Assembly (NCBI RefSeq): GCF_023074075.1
Contig: NZ_JADPKT010000033.1
Location: 248,001 to 312,000, forward strand
DNA: 64,000 nt
Reading direction: 5' to 3'
DNA from: Bradyrhizobium sp. 138
GTDB lineage: Bacteria > Pseudomonadota > Alphaproteobacteria > Rhizobiales > Xanthobacteraceae
In this document: positions 1 through 8,751 of the stretch, one piece after another
Numbering within the stretch: the first letter of the stretch is position 1
How the letters are laid out: each line of letters starts with the position of its first letter
Notes under the pieces: generated by a model
The model's database searches: none
What the model was told of the DNA's origin: nothing
The model's input: the letters and a program-made list of their open reading frames with translations, nothing else
Made by a program: the position numbers and the translations under genes

Positions 1-1
1 T

Positions 2-250
2 CGACAGATCGATTTCGCCCGCTTTCTCACCACCGTTGAAAAGATCGATTCCGTTGTCGAATGCCATCTTGTTTCAGGTGGATATGATTACCTCGTGAAG
101 TTCATCACGGCAGGAATCAGCGAATACCAGGCGCTGATGGAACGTCTCGTCGAAATGGATATCGGCATCGACAAATACTTCAGTTTTGTCGTGCTTAAGT
201 CTCCCATCGTGAAATCCCATCTGCCGCTCGAAAGCATATTCAGTAGCTGA
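2..250 (+). CDS. Lrp/AsnC family transcriptional regulator, C-terminal part
   Basis: The window opens inside this gene, so only about 82 C-terminal residues are visible. They match the ligand-sensing RAM (alpha-beta sandwich) half of Lrp/AsnC regulators: the stretch 'VVECHLVSGGYDYLVKF' is the usual core strand-turn-strand of that fold, followed by 'MDIGIDKYFSFVVLK' and a short tail ending in TGA. The DNA-binding helix-turn-helix lies upstream and is not seen. Regulators of this family bind amino acids and commonly control an adjacent aminotransferase or amino acid catabolic operon; the next gene is a convergent class III aminotransferase, which fits. The ligand cannot be read from this fragment. 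Confidence 0.88.
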   Translation, partial: RQIDFARFLTTVEKIDSVVECHLVSGGYDYLVKFITAGISEYQALMERLVEMDIGIDKYFSFVVLKSPIVKSHLPLESIFSS

Positions 251-438
251 GGAGCAATCCTCGGCCCTTGGCGACAGGGTTTGAGCAGATGGCAGCACCA
301 ACTCTGCTACTGCCAAGGCTTTTTCCCGCCGCCGATCAGATCGAAGGAGCACGTTGCGATGGTTGGGATGATGCGCACCCTCGCTGGACTAGCACCGGCT
401 TGCATCTGATCTAGTCGGCACATCATCCCTTCTCGTGG

Positions 439-1815
439 CTATCCCTTCATTACCGCGCGGACGTCCCTGTCTTCGAGCGTTTGGTCGAGCGTCATCCGAG
501 TTCGTTCGATGATCCCGTCGATCTCCTCGTTCGTGCAGCAGAGGGGCGGGGCATAACCAAGCACGCCCTGCGCAAAGGCGCGGATGACGAGGCCGTTATC
601 CCATGCGCGGTCGAAGATGCGGCGCGCCGCGTCGGCCTCCGCCGGCAAAGGCGTCTTGCGCTCCTTGTCCGTGACAAGCTCGATTGCCGCCAGCATGCCG
701 CGACCACGGACATCGCCGACAAGCGGATGATCGGCAAGCGAGCGTAGCCCCTGCATCAGCCGGTGCCCGGCCTTCCGGCCGTTGTCCAGCAAGCCATTCT
801 CGTAAAGATCCAGGCACGCGAGCCCGACCGCTGCGCTGACAGGATGTGCGGAATAGGTGTAACCATGGCCGACAGCCGTCTTGCCGGCTCCGTCCGCGAT
901 CGTGTTGTAAACGCGGTCGGACATGAAAACGGCGCCCATCGGCACATAGCCCGAAGTCAGTCCCTTTGCCGTGGTCATCAGATCCGGCACGACGTCGTCC
1001 TCGTCACAGGCGAAGAGCGGCCCGACACGGCCAAAGCCGGTGATGACCTCATCGGCAACGAGCAGAATATCGTATTCCCTGCAGACCGCATGCATGGCCT
1101 TCAGCCAAGACGGCGGTGGAACGAGAACGCCTCCTGACCCCTGAATCGGCTCGACATAAAAAGCGGCAACGCGATCTGCGCCCAGTTCGGCGATCTTGGC
1201 TCGCAGGGCCGCGACCGACGCGGCAATGATAGCCTGGGGATGAGGACCGACAGGATTGCGATAGGCATAGTGCGATGGGATCTTGTGCTGCCAGCTGTAT
1301 GGCACCCCAAAGCCCGCATGAAAGGCGGACAGCGCGGTCAAGCCGGACCCTGCCGTGGACGATCCATGGTAGCCATACTCGACCGAAATGAACTGGTCCT
1401 TCTGCGGCGTACCCTTGGCATGATGGTAGTACCGAATGAATCGGATCGTGCTATCGACGGCGTCGGAGCCTCCCAGCGTGAAGTAGACGTGGTTCAGATC
1501 GCCAGGCGCCAGCTCAGCCAGCCTGGCGGCCAGACGGATGGCCGGATCGGAGCCTAACCCGAAATAGCCGGTCGCATAGGGCAGTTCACGCAGCTGCCTC
1601 GTGGCGGCATCCACGATACTGTCCTGACCGTAGCCGGCATTGACGCACCATAGACCAGCAAAACCGTCGAGCAATTGATGTCCCGAGATATCGGTCAGCG
1701 TCGCGCCTTTCGCTGACTTCAGCACGCGCACACCCAATGCCTCATGGCCGCGATAGGAAGAGACCGGGTGAACCAGATGCGCCCGGTCGAGTTCAACCAG
1801 CGAGTTACTCAGCAT
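439..1815 (-). CDS. Class III (PLP) aminotransferase, putrescine/omega-amino acid:pyruvate type
   Basis: A 458-residue fold-type I PLP enzyme of usual family length. Visible landmarks are 'YFTLGGSDAVDST' (cofactor phosphate loop), 'EYGYHGSS', the Asp that holds the pyridine nitrogen in 'LLVADEVITGFGR' and the Schiff-base lysine in 'TTAKGLTSGYVPMGA' near residue 285. The pattern is closest to the aspartate aminotransferase-family omega-transaminases that use pyruvate as acceptor (SpuC, beta-alanine:pyruvate). Substrate choice is inferred, not proven. It is convergent with the Lrp/AsnC gene and divergent from the HAD hydrolase at 2171; together with the SSADH-type gene further on, this resembles rhizobial polyamine or GABA catabolism clusters. 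Confidence 0.9.
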   Translation of the reverse strand: MLSNSLVELDRAHLVHPVSSYRGHEALGVRVLKSAKGATLTDISGHQLLDGFAGLWCVNAGYGQDSIVDAATRQLRELPYATGYFGLGSDPAIRLAARLAELAPGDLNHVYFTLGGSDAVDSTIRFIRYYHHAKGTPQKDQFISVEYGYHGSSTAGSGLTALSAFHAGFGVPYSWQHKIPSHYAYRNPVGPHPQAIIAASVAALRAKIAELGADRVAAFYVEPIQGSGGVLVPPPSWLKAMHAVCREYDILLVADEVITGFGRVGPLFACDEDDVVPDLMTTAKGLTSGYVPMGAVFMSDRVYNTIADGAGKTAVGHGYTYSAHPVSAAVGLACLDLYENGLLDNGRKAGHRLMQGLRSLADHPLVGDVRGRGMLAAIELVTDKERKTPLPAEADAARRIFDRAWDNGLVIRAFAQGVLGYAPPLCCTNEEIDGIIERTRMTLDQTLEDRDVRAVMKG

Positions 1816-2170
1816 ATTGTCCTCCAGATCAACCCGACACCTGAGCGGGCACAGTGCGCTTCGAACGCTGACGTTGTCGGACCCAAGGTAGGATATCGAC
1901 CACAGCAGTTCGTCCCAAGCAGAAGGGAAATGAAGGGGATTTGACTTTCATTGGCGATCGATGCGGCACCTTATGCCGGCGTAGAGCGACGCACGGCGTT
2001 GTCGCTCAAACGCGAAACGCGCCTTGGCGCAACTCCCTGCCAAAGCCTCGGTCCGATACGACACAATCTGCTTCCCGCTCCAGCGAAAGCGGCGCTTTAT
2101 CTTACGGGATGCTCATTATGATGCTTGTCGTACCGGCACGCATTGCCGAGAGGATTGGAGGATTCCACGT
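1816..2170. promoter_or_regulatory. Divergent intergenic region between aminotransferase and HAD genes
   Basis: This 355-base gap separates two divergent starts, so it must carry promoters for both. A clear ribosome binding site, GGAGG, lies about 9 bases before the ATG at 2171 and fixes the start of the HAD gene. I could not identify convincing -35/-10 pairs or an Lrp-type operator by eye. No credible small gene or structured RNA is seen. Confidence 0.5.
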
Positions 2171-2860
2171 ATGACGAAGTTTCGACCGAAATACATCACT
2201 TTCGATTGCTACGGCACGCTGACAAACTTCGACATGGCCGGTGCGGCAAGGAGAGTCTATGGCTCCCAGCTTTCCGCCTCGGCGATGGCAAGTTTCATCA
2301 AGGATTTTGCTGCCTATCGCCTGGACGAGGTCCTTGGCGCGTGGAAGCCGTACTTCGAGGTCGTGCACAATTCGGTGGAGCGCGCCTGCAAGCGCAACGG
2401 TGTCGTATTTCGGCCGGAGGATGCCCAGCGCATCAATGAAGAGATTCCCACATGGGGTCCACATCCCGACGTTCCGGCAGGCCTGGCCCGGGTTGCAAAG
2501 GAGATCCCGCTGGTCATCCTGTCGAACTCCATGAAGAACCTCATCATGTCGAACGTGGAGAAGCTCGGCGCTCCCTTCCACATGGTCATCACGGCCGAGG
2601 AGACCGGCGCCTATAAGCCGCAGATGAAAGGCTTCGAATATATGCTGGACAAGCTGGGCTGCGGCCCGGAGGATATCACCCACGTCTCCTCCTCCTTCCG
2701 CTACGACCTGATGACCGCCTACGACCTGGGCATCAAGGGCAAAGTCTGGGTGAACCGCGGCCACGAGCCCGCGAACCCCTATTATCAGTACACCGAGGTC
2801 GATGGCATCGGCGGACTGGCTGCAGCGGTGGGCTTGGAGCCCATCCGAAAAAGCGCCTGA
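2171..2860 (+). CDS. HAD-superfamily hydrolase, haloacid dehalogenase type II family
   Basis: A 229-residue cytoplasmic HAD enzyme. Motif I 'TFDCYGTL' has the nucleophilic Asp near residue 12; motif II is 'VILSNS'; motif III Lys is in 'EETGAYKPQMKGF'; motif IV is 'HVSSSFRYD'. Length and layout match L-2-haloacid dehalogenases, which hydrolyse 2-haloacids through an aspartyl ester. Motif IV departs from the dehalogenase consensus (SSN-x-W-D): the Asn is Ser and there is one extra residue, so true dehalogenase activity is uncertain and a phosphatase role is possible. In rhizobia such genes often sit in amine catabolism clusters. The ATG at 2171, behind GGAGG, is preferred over a longer upstream reading. 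Confidence 0.85.
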   Translation: MTKFRPKYITFDCYGTLTNFDMAGAARRVYGSQLSASAMASFIKDFAAYRLDEVLGAWKPYFEVVHNSVERACKRNGVVFRPEDAQRINEEIPTWGPHPDVPAGLARVAKEIPLVILSNSMKNLIMSNVEKLGAPFHMVITAEETGAYKPQMKGFEYMLDKLGCGPEDITHVSSSFRYDLMTAYDLGIKGKVWVNRGHEPANPYYQYTEVDGIGGLAAAVGLEPIRKSA

Positions 2861-2936
2861 ATGCGCATCCTTTCTGGCGCTTCTTCGCGGGAGCCGAGAC
2901 GTAGATAAACCGGCAAGAATCCAGGCATCATCTAAG

Positions 2937-2963
2937 AAAGGGGCGGTGCGACCGCCCCTTTTC
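2937..2963. terminator. Bidirectional rho-independent terminator
   Basis: A perfect 8-bp stem, GGGGCGGT (2940-2947) with ACCGCCCC (2951-2958), closes a 3-base GCG loop. It is flanked by AAA on the left and TTTT on the right, so either strand gives a GC stem followed by U residues. It lies between the convergent ends of the HAD gene (2860) and the aminotransferase (3063) and can end both transcripts. Confidence 0.92.
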
Positions 2964-3062
2964 GTATTGCAGACCTTCCTCCGATACAAAGTCACTTTGT
3001 CTTCCCGGCCGAGGCATCATCGTCACGGCAACTGCGGTGGAGCCCATCAATTCGATGCAATC

Positions 3063-4418
3063 CTACCGGTGCAATTGCTTGGGTACTTTGAATCCAACTG
3101 CTTTTTCTAAACCGATCTCGATCGCGCTAAGGAACTGGTCGACATGCTCAGGACCGCAAATGAGCGGTGGGCGGATCTTAAGTGTATCCTCGTTGGCTCC
3201 GGTCGTGCTGATCAAAACTCCATCATCGCGCGTGAGGTTGACCACATCCAAGGCCAACTGCCGTCGACCTTCAGGCCCGTCACCGGGCCTCCCAAGGTCG
3301 ACTCCAAAAAAAAGGCCTGCGTTTCGGATGTCTCGGATGCCTTGTGACCTTGTTGCAAGCCTCTTAAGCCCCGCCTTCATGCGCTCGCTCATCAACAGCG
3401 CATGCTGAGGAATCTTATCCCGCTGCAAAACTGTCAAGACAGCGTCGGCAGTTGCAATCCCTACTGTATTTCCTGCAAATGTATTCGAATATCGAGCTGT
3501 CGCACCAAAACGGTCCATAGCTCCTTTGCGGCCGACCACGGCACCGATCGGAAACCCATTACCCATCGGCTTTCCGAGAGTTACAATATCGGGAGTGGTT
3601 CCGTGACGTTCAAAGCCCCACATGTGTGATCCGGTCCGACCAAAGCCGGGTTGGACCTCGTCGGCAATCATCAAGCCACCGCATTCTCTTACTGCCGCGA
3701 TCGCACCATTGATGAAACCGGGAGGATCAGCCCAGACGCCGTCGCTCGAGAAAATGGAGTCAATTAGGAGCGCGGCAACGCCAATGCCTCGCCTATTCAA
3801 GTCTGTGATCGCCTCCCGCACCTGAAGCTCAAAAAAAGACGCGGCTTTGTCTGCAGACACTTCGGAAGGGCCTGGAAGAGATACCATTCGGACGTTCGGA
3901 CTGAGCTTTACCGCATCCCCGAGATTAGGAGAAACCATCGAAGTGGCGGCGCTGGTGCCGTGATATGCGTAGGCTGAGACAATTATTCCTTCATTTCCGC
4001 TCACCAACCTTGCGATCCGAAGTGCCAAATCGTTTGATTCACTTCCCGTGCAAGTAAACACAACGCGATTCAGCTCGTCTGGAAATGTCGCGATCAGGCG
4101 TTCGGCATAGTCCACGAGTTTCGGCTCAAGATAGCGGGTATTGGCGCTGATACGGCTCGCCTGTTCAGCCATGGCTGCATTGACTTCGGGATGGCAGTGA
4201 CCCAAGCACGGCACGTTGTTGTAAAAATCGAGATATGGCCGCCCGTCAGGGTCGTAAAGCCACATACCTTCGGCGCGAACAAAATGGACTGGACGACGAT
4301 ATTGGAGCCGATAGGAGGCACCCAATACGTTGTCACGCCGCTGTATTAGATCAGCCTCTCGCTCGGGAAGCTCCACCTCTCCTGCGTTGTACCGATTCGG
4401 CATTAGATCTGTTGACAT
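3063..4418 (-). CDS. Class III aminotransferase-fold enzyme, AGXT2L/phospholyase-like
   Basis: A 451-residue PLP enzyme. The segment 'YLDFYNNVPCLGHCHP' and the lysine region 'TLGKPMGNGFPIGAV' (Lys near residue 277), with 'ADEVQPGFGRTG' before it, closely resemble the AGXT2L branch, whose known members are ethanolamine-phosphate and 5-phosphohydroxy-lysine phospholyases rather than true transaminases. The neighbouring upstream gene (4515-5681) is an APH-fold kinase. In many bacteria such kinase and PLP domains are fused or paired, so a phosphorylate-then-eliminate route is the favoured inference. The ATG at 4418 has GGTGGAG six bases upstream and is preferred to a 27-residue longer form starting at 4499. 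Alternative: an ordinary omega-transaminase. Confidence 0.85.
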   Translation of the reverse strand: MSTDLMPNRYNAGEVELPEREADLIQRRDNVLGASYRLQYRRPVHFVRAEGMWLYDPDGRPYLDFYNNVPCLGHCHPEVNAAMAEQASRISANTRYLEPKLVDYAERLIATFPDELNRVVFTCTGSESNDLALRIARLVSGNEGIIVSAYAYHGTSAATSMVSPNLGDAVKLSPNVRMVSLPGPSEVSADKAASFFELQVREAITDLNRRGIGVAALLIDSIFSSDGVWADPPGFINGAIAAVRECGGLMIADEVQPGFGRTGSHMWGFERHGTTPDIVTLGKPMGNGFPIGAVVGRKGAMDRFGATARYSNTFAGNTVGIATADAVLTVLQRDKIPQHALLMSERMKAGLKRLATRSQGIRDIRNAGLFFGVDLGRPGDGPEGRRQLALDVVNLTRDDGVLISTTGANEDTLKIRPPLICGPEHVDQFLSAIEIGLEKAVGFKVPKQLHR

Positions 4419-4514
4419 ATGTCTCCACCTCTGTTCGCGCGGGCTCACAGGTAAAAAATCCTGTTGCGGTTGCATGATGGGTCTCTGATCACTGCCCATC
4501 CGGTCCTTTTCGTC

Positions 4515-5681
4515 TCACCATTTCTTGTTGTTATGGGACGATACGCGTTCGACCGCCGCTTCCGCCTCCGCAAGACTTAAAGATGACAGGATCGAGAGCC
4601 CGTGCTCGGCTCGCGCGACGTTCTTCTTGATATATGCTGCCTCGGTCGGAAACAGATGGGAGCGCCAATAGTTGACCAGGATTAGTGCACTCTGTCGTGC
4701 TCGCATCAATTCAACGAGCAAGCTTATCTCTAGCGGGGACAGTGGGATGACTGCGGTATAACCTGCGATCAAATATTCAGCACCGCCCAGAGCCATGGTG
4801 GGCTCTCGGACGAAGTGGCTTGCTGCTATCGCCAAGTCCTGGATACGCGGACCCCAACAACCATCGCCGAAGTCAATGAATGCGATACGGTCGCTTGCGA
4901 CAAGCATGTTGAATGGACTGGGATCGTTATGTGTCGTTTGCCACTCCACTTCTCCAAGCCGAGGTTGAACAAAGTCGGTATAAGACCTCATGGCCCGGCG
5001 CACGGAATCCGCGATGGGTCCTGAAGGCAAGTAGGCCCCCAACCCTTGAAGTCGAGGCCAGCATTTGATGTGCCATAAAATGGGGCGGTGAATGCCGGGA
5101 ACCTCTATTTGGCGAAGCGCAAGATCCAATTTTCCAAGCGCGCGACCAGCCTTGTAGAGAAGGTCGGGCGAGATGGTCATCTCACTCACGGGGCTACCGT
5201 CCAATCGGCTTTGGACGTATCCGCAAATGCCGGGCTCTTCGAACATCAGAGTGCCGCTGGATGTCGCGAGAATCTGAGGCACAATGAAGTCGTGGCCTGT
5301 CCCTAGCTTCGCAATTGTGGAAGATTGAAAGCGGAAGCTCTCGAGAGCCTGAGGCTCCGATGATGTCTTGAGGATCAAGCGGTTGCCGGCAGGCAGTTCA
5401 ACCTCCGCAGTGTGCTCAACCTCCGAGTTGAGGACGCTAATCGAGCCTTGTACTCCGTAGTGGCGGTGCAATACGTCGTGCAGGGAGCTTGTCTCAACCC
5501 GCTGTGGCTTTATCCTTAGACATTCCATCGCGTGGCGGAAGTACTCATCATCGGAGCTCGCCACAGACGTGGGTGCTTGGTGCAACGAAGGTATCTCACA
5601 GTTCCTCGAGAGCTCGTCATCACAGGCGGTCAATGTTCTGGCCCTCTGCAAGTCAACGCTTCCATATTCGACCGTTCTCAC
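4515..5681 (-). CDS. APH-family small-molecule kinase (hydroxylysine/homoserine kinase-like)
   Basis: A protein of about 388 residues of the aminoglycoside phosphotransferase fold. The catalytic loop is 'THNDPSPFNMLV', with the catalytic Asp and Mg-binding Asn, and the DFG-equivalent is 'AFIDFGDGCWG'. An N-lobe nucleotide-binding strand pair, 'AEVELPAGNRLILKTS', precedes them. These kinases phosphorylate hydroxyl groups of small amines such as choline, homoserine or hydroxylysine. It is 96 bases upstream of the phospholyase-like gene on the same strand, so the two are probably co-expressed and act in sequence. The start is uncertain: a GTG at 5681 gives the length used here, while an ATG at 5528 would remove 51 weakly conserved residues. 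It is unlikely to be an antibiotic resistance gene, because its partner is metabolic. Confidence 0.8.
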   Translation of the reverse strand: MRTVEYGSVDLQRARTLTACDDELSRNCEIPSLHQAPTSVASSDDEYFRHAMECLRIKPQRVETSSLHDVLHRHYGVQGSISVLNSEVEHTAEVELPAGNRLILKTSSEPQALESFRFQSSTIAKLGTGHDFIVPQILATSSGTLMFEEPGICGYVQSRLDGSPVSEMTISPDLLYKAGRALGKLDLALRQIEVPGIHRPILWHIKCWPRLQGLGAYLPSGPIADSVRRAMRSYTDFVQPRLGEVEWQTTHNDPSPFNMLVASDRIAFIDFGDGCWGPRIQDLAIAASHFVREPTMALGGAEYLIAGYTAVIPLSPLEISLLVELMRARQSALILVNYWRSHLFPTEAAYIKKNVARAEHGLSILSSLSLAEAEAAVERVSSHNNKKW

Positions 5682-5770
5682 GCCATTCTCGAAGCAACGC
5701 GCGCAAGTTCGGGCTCAGTCCAGGACCGAAAAGCAATTCGGCCCCTCGCGGGAAACTCGAAAACGGTCTC

Positions 5771-7228
5771 CTATTCCAGCCCACCGACATGGAGCGTCTT
5801 GATCTCGAGATATTCCTCTATCCCGAGCTGAGATCCTTCACGTCCCAGTCCCGACTGCTTTACACCGCCGAAAGGCGCAACCTCGGTTGAGATCAGGCCG
5901 GTGTTCAGGCCCACCATGCCGAACTCCAACGCCTCGGCGACGCGCCATGAGCGCTTGAGGTTTTCCGTGTAGAAATAGGCAGCAAGACCGAATGGTGTGC
6001 CGTTTGCGATCGCAATCGCTTCGTCCTCGGTCGTGAAGCGGAATAGAGGTGCGACTGGCCCAAAGGTCTCTTCCGAGGCCAAAAGCATCTCGGTCGTAGC
6101 GCCACCCAGCACGACAGGGCGGGCATATTGCCGACCTTCCGGCTTCGTTTCACTCTGCGAGATGATCTTTGCGCCCTTCTCCAGGGCGTCTGCGATGTGC
6201 CGCTTGATTTTCTCGATCGCTGCACCGTTGATCATCGGCCCGATTGCAACCCCCTCTTCCGTTCCGGCGCCGACCTTCATTTTCACGACGCGGCTGGCGA
6301 GTTTCTCGGCAAAGACATCGTAAATGCCTGATTGTACGAGAATGCGGTTGCAGCAGACACAGGTCTGCCCGCCGTTGCGGAACTTCGACGCAATCGCCCC
6401 CTCAACCGCCAGGTCGACATCGGCATCGTCAAAGACGATGAAGGGTGCATTACCGCCGAGCTCGAGGCTGAGCCTCTTGATGTTGTCGGCGGCGCCTTTC
6501 ATCAGCAAAGCGCCGACGCGAGTCGATCCGGTAAAGGAGATCTTGCGGACGGTTTCATTGGCCATCAGCTCCTCGCCGATTTCCGCCGGCATGCCCGTCA
6601 CGATATTGATGACGCCTGCCGGAATCCCTGCCCGCTCCGCCAGCACGCCGATTGCGAGTGCCGAGAACGGCGTAAATTCGGATGGCTTGATGACCACGGT
6701 GCAGCCCGCGGCAAGCGCAGGTGCCACCTTGCGCGTAATCATCGCGTTGGGGAAATTCCACGGCGTGATAATCCCGCAGACGCCGACCGGCTCTTTCAGG
6801 ACCAGAATGCGGCGATCGACAGTCGGTGAAGGGATGGTCGATCCATTGATCCGCCGCGCCTCTTCCGCAAACCATTTGACGAAGGAGGCCCCATAGCGGA
6901 TTTCTCCAAGCGATTCAGCAAGCGGCTTGCCCTGCTCCAGCGTCAGCAGGAGTGCCAAATCCTGCTCATGACGCCGCATGAGCTCATACCAACGCTCCAA
7001 TAGCGCGGCGCGCTCTGCATGAGCCTTTGTCTTCCAACGCTTGAACGCATCGGCGGCAGCGTTGATGGCTGCCCTGGTCTCGTCACGCCCCATGTCGGGG
7101 ATCGTGCCAAGAATGTCTTGGCTGGCAGGATCGATGACATCGACGGTCGCTTTCGCGTTCGCATCGCGCCAGTTGCCGCCGATCAGCGCCTGCTGGCGAA
7201 ATAGATCCCTATCCTTCAATGCAATCAT
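5771..7228 (-). CDS. gabD: NAD(P)-dependent succinate-semialdehyde-type aldehyde dehydrogenase
   Basis: A 485-residue aldehyde dehydrogenase of full length. Seen are 'ITPWNFPNAMITRK' (cofactor and oxyanion Asn), 'FTGSTRVG' (nucleotide-binding turn), the general-base Glu in 'LELGGNAPF' and the nucleophilic Cys in 'NGGQTCVCCNR'. This signature matches the GabD branch, which oxidises succinate semialdehyde to succinate at the end of GABA and polyamine breakdown; related semialdehydes cannot be excluded. The motif has CVCC where CVCA is usual, so an extra cysteine lies next to the active site. It follows the divergent gap at 7229-7439 and lies upstream of the kinase gene on the same strand. Confidence 0.9.
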   Translation of the reverse strand: MIALKDRDLFRQQALIGGNWRDANAKATVDVIDPASQDILGTIPDMGRDETRAAINAAADAFKRWKTKAHAERAALLERWYELMRRHEQDLALLLTLEQGKPLAESLGEIRYGASFVKWFAEEARRINGSTIPSPTVDRRILVLKEPVGVCGIITPWNFPNAMITRKVAPALAAGCTVVIKPSEFTPFSALAIGVLAERAGIPAGVINIVTGMPAEIGEELMANETVRKISFTGSTRVGALLMKGAADNIKRLSLELGGNAPFIVFDDADVDLAVEGAIASKFRNGGQTCVCCNRILVQSGIYDVFAEKLASRVVKMKVGAGTEEGVAIGPMINGAAIEKIKRHIADALEKGAKIISQSETKPEGRQYARPVVLGGATTEMLLASEETFGPVAPLFRFTTEDEAIAIANGTPFGLAAYFYTENLKRSWRVAEALEFGMVGLNTGLISTEVAPFGGVKQSGLGREGSQLGIEEYLEIKTLHVGGLE

Positions 7229-7439
7229 CTACGTGTTCCTTGCCTTCGAGTCCGACCCCGCCATCATTGCCCGGAATTGCGATTGGCGAGACAAAGCCAT
7301 CTCATCCGAGCAATACAGGACCGCACGCCGCATTTTTCATCGAGAATGAGGTGCCTGACCGCGTTGAATCCGGTCAGACGCGACCTGGAAAGTCGATTGT
7401 TCTGACCGGCCGGGTATTTGCGCCGCTTCAGCATGGTGC

Positions 7440-7796
7440 TCAGTCATAGTGGCAGACGTAGATCTTTCGCACGGTCTCGATCGTGCGCCAGACGCCGACA
7501 AAGCCCGGTTTCATCACGAAGCTGTCGCCGGCGCGGTATTTCTTCGTCTCACCGCCCTTTTCCTCAATTTCGATAAGACCCGAAATGATGTGGCAGAACT
7601 CGAAGGTGGTGCCCTTGATGGAATGGGTCTCGCCGGGCGTTGCTTCCCAGACGCCGGTCAGCACCTTCTCGCCTTTCGAGGCGTCCTGCGCCCAGGTCTT
7701 GAAGGATGGATTGCCCGCAATGAGCCGTTCCGGAGCAGGCAGGGCATTCTTCGGTGCGAAGTCCGGATTGGTGTCGATGGTGATCAGAAGTGACAT
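7440..7796 (-). CDS. Small cupin-domain protein (cupin_3/DUF861-like)
   Basis: A single-domain cupin of 118 residues. The barrel motif 'FEFCHIISGLIEIEEKGG' is followed by 'YRAGDSFVMKPGFVGVW', the usual Gly-Asp and Pro-Gly turns of cupin motif 2. The classic metal-binding His set is incomplete (one His in motif 1), as in the EutQ-like and cupin_3 groups, so the role is more likely binding or isomerising a small acid or amine than oxidation. The ATG at 7796 is chosen; a longer upstream reading overlaps the neighbour. It follows the hydroxyacid dehydrogenase gene by only 13 bases, so the two form an operon. Exact function is unknown. Confidence 0.82.
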   Translation of the reverse strand: MSLLITIDTNPDFAPKNALPAPERLIAGNPSFKTWAQDASKGEKVLTGVWEATPGETHSIKGTTFEFCHIISGLIEIEEKGGETKKYRAGDSFVMKPGFVGVWRTIETVRKIYVCHYD

Positions 7797-7809
7797 GGCA
7801 TCTTTCCCG

Positions 7810-8733
7810 TTAGTAGCCGAGTGTTCGATCGACCAGGCCGATCGGATTTCGCCCAGCGCGGTGGCGCCGGATGTTATCAATGACGGATTGTGCTGCCGTA
7901 TGCGGTTGCGTCACGGAGGCGATGTGCGGCGTTATGATCACCTTCGGATGGGACCAGAGCGCATGACTTTCCGGCAGCGGCTCAGGATCCGTGACGTCGA
8001 GCATAGCTGCTGCGAGGCGACCGCTGTCGAGCGCCTCGATGAGTGCGCCTTGGTCAAGCTGCGGGCCACGGCCAACATGCAGCAGCCTCGCTCCCATCGG
8101 CAAAGACGAGAAAAGCCTTGCGTTCAGGATGCCGCTTGTTTGCTCCGTCAGGGGGAGAAGACAGACGAGAATGTCCGTCCCCGTCAGGAAACTGCCGAGC
8201 TGATCCTCACCATGAAAGCAGGTGACGCCCTCGACCACCTTTTTGCTGCGGCTCCATGCGGCAAGGGGAAATCGAAACGGCTTCAAGCGATCGATTGCAG
8301 CTTGGGCCAGCATCCCAAGGCCCAGGAAGCCCACACGCCGATCTGTTGCCTGCGACGCGGCAAGAGCTTGCCACACGCCCCTTCTCTGCTGCTCCCGATA
8401 TGCGAGCATCTCGCGATGGAGCGTCAGCACGCCAAGGACGACGTATTCCTGCATCATGCGTATGATGCCATCCTCGACCATGCGCACGAGCTTGACGTGG
8501 CCGGGTATGATCCCCGGCTTGAACTGATCAACCCCAGCACCGAGGGAAAAGAGCAGTTCCAGATTACGAAAGCGCAAGACATCGTCCGGCACGTTCCAGG
8601 TCAACAGGTACCGTACCGTTTCCGGATCGATAGATTCGCTACAATGGTAGAATTCCAGATCGGGGAGCTCGCGCGCAAAGACCTGGCGGAAAACCGCCTC
8701 CCTGGCAGCATCGGAATTGAAAAGAAATGCCAT
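7810..8733 (-). CDS. ghrA: D-2-hydroxyacid dehydrogenase, glyoxylate/hydroxypyruvate reductase A type
   Basis: A 307-residue NAD(P)-dependent reductase of the GhrA branch, which turns glyoxylate or hydroxypyruvate into glycolate or glycerate. Seen are the nucleotide-binding '[17 protein letters not shown]', the phosphate-recognising 'WSRSKK' after strand 2 (suggesting NADPH), '[16 protein letters not shown]', '[15 protein letters not shown]' with the catalytic Arg region, and '[15 protein letters not shown]' followed by 'ITPHIAS' with the catalytic Glu and His. It lies between the M20 deacetylase (stop at 8752) and the cupin on the same strand, with gaps under 20 bases, so these three genes are one transcription unit. 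Confidence 0.88.
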   Translation of the reverse strand: MAFLFNSDAAREAVFRQVFARELPDLEFYHCSESIDPETVRYLLTWNVPDDVLRFRNLELLFSLGAGVDQFKPGIIPGHVKLVRMVEDGIIRMMQEYVVLGVLTLHREMLAYREQQRRGVWQALAASQATDRRVGFLGLGMLAQAAIDRLKPFRFPLAAWSRSKKVVEGVTCFHGEDQLGSFLTGTDILVCLLPLTEQTSGILNARLFSSLPMGARLLHVGRGPQLDQGALIEALDSGRLAAAMLDVTDPEPLPESHALWSHPKVIITPHIASVTQPHTAAQSVIDNIRRHRAGRNPIGLVDRTLGY

Positions 8734-8751
8734 CGATGCACCCCTCTCGTG

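Noticed and set aside
4515..5681. Aminoglycoside resistance gene
   Set aside because: The fold is shared, but pairing with a phospholyase-like enzyme and setting in a catabolic block point to a metabolic kinase.
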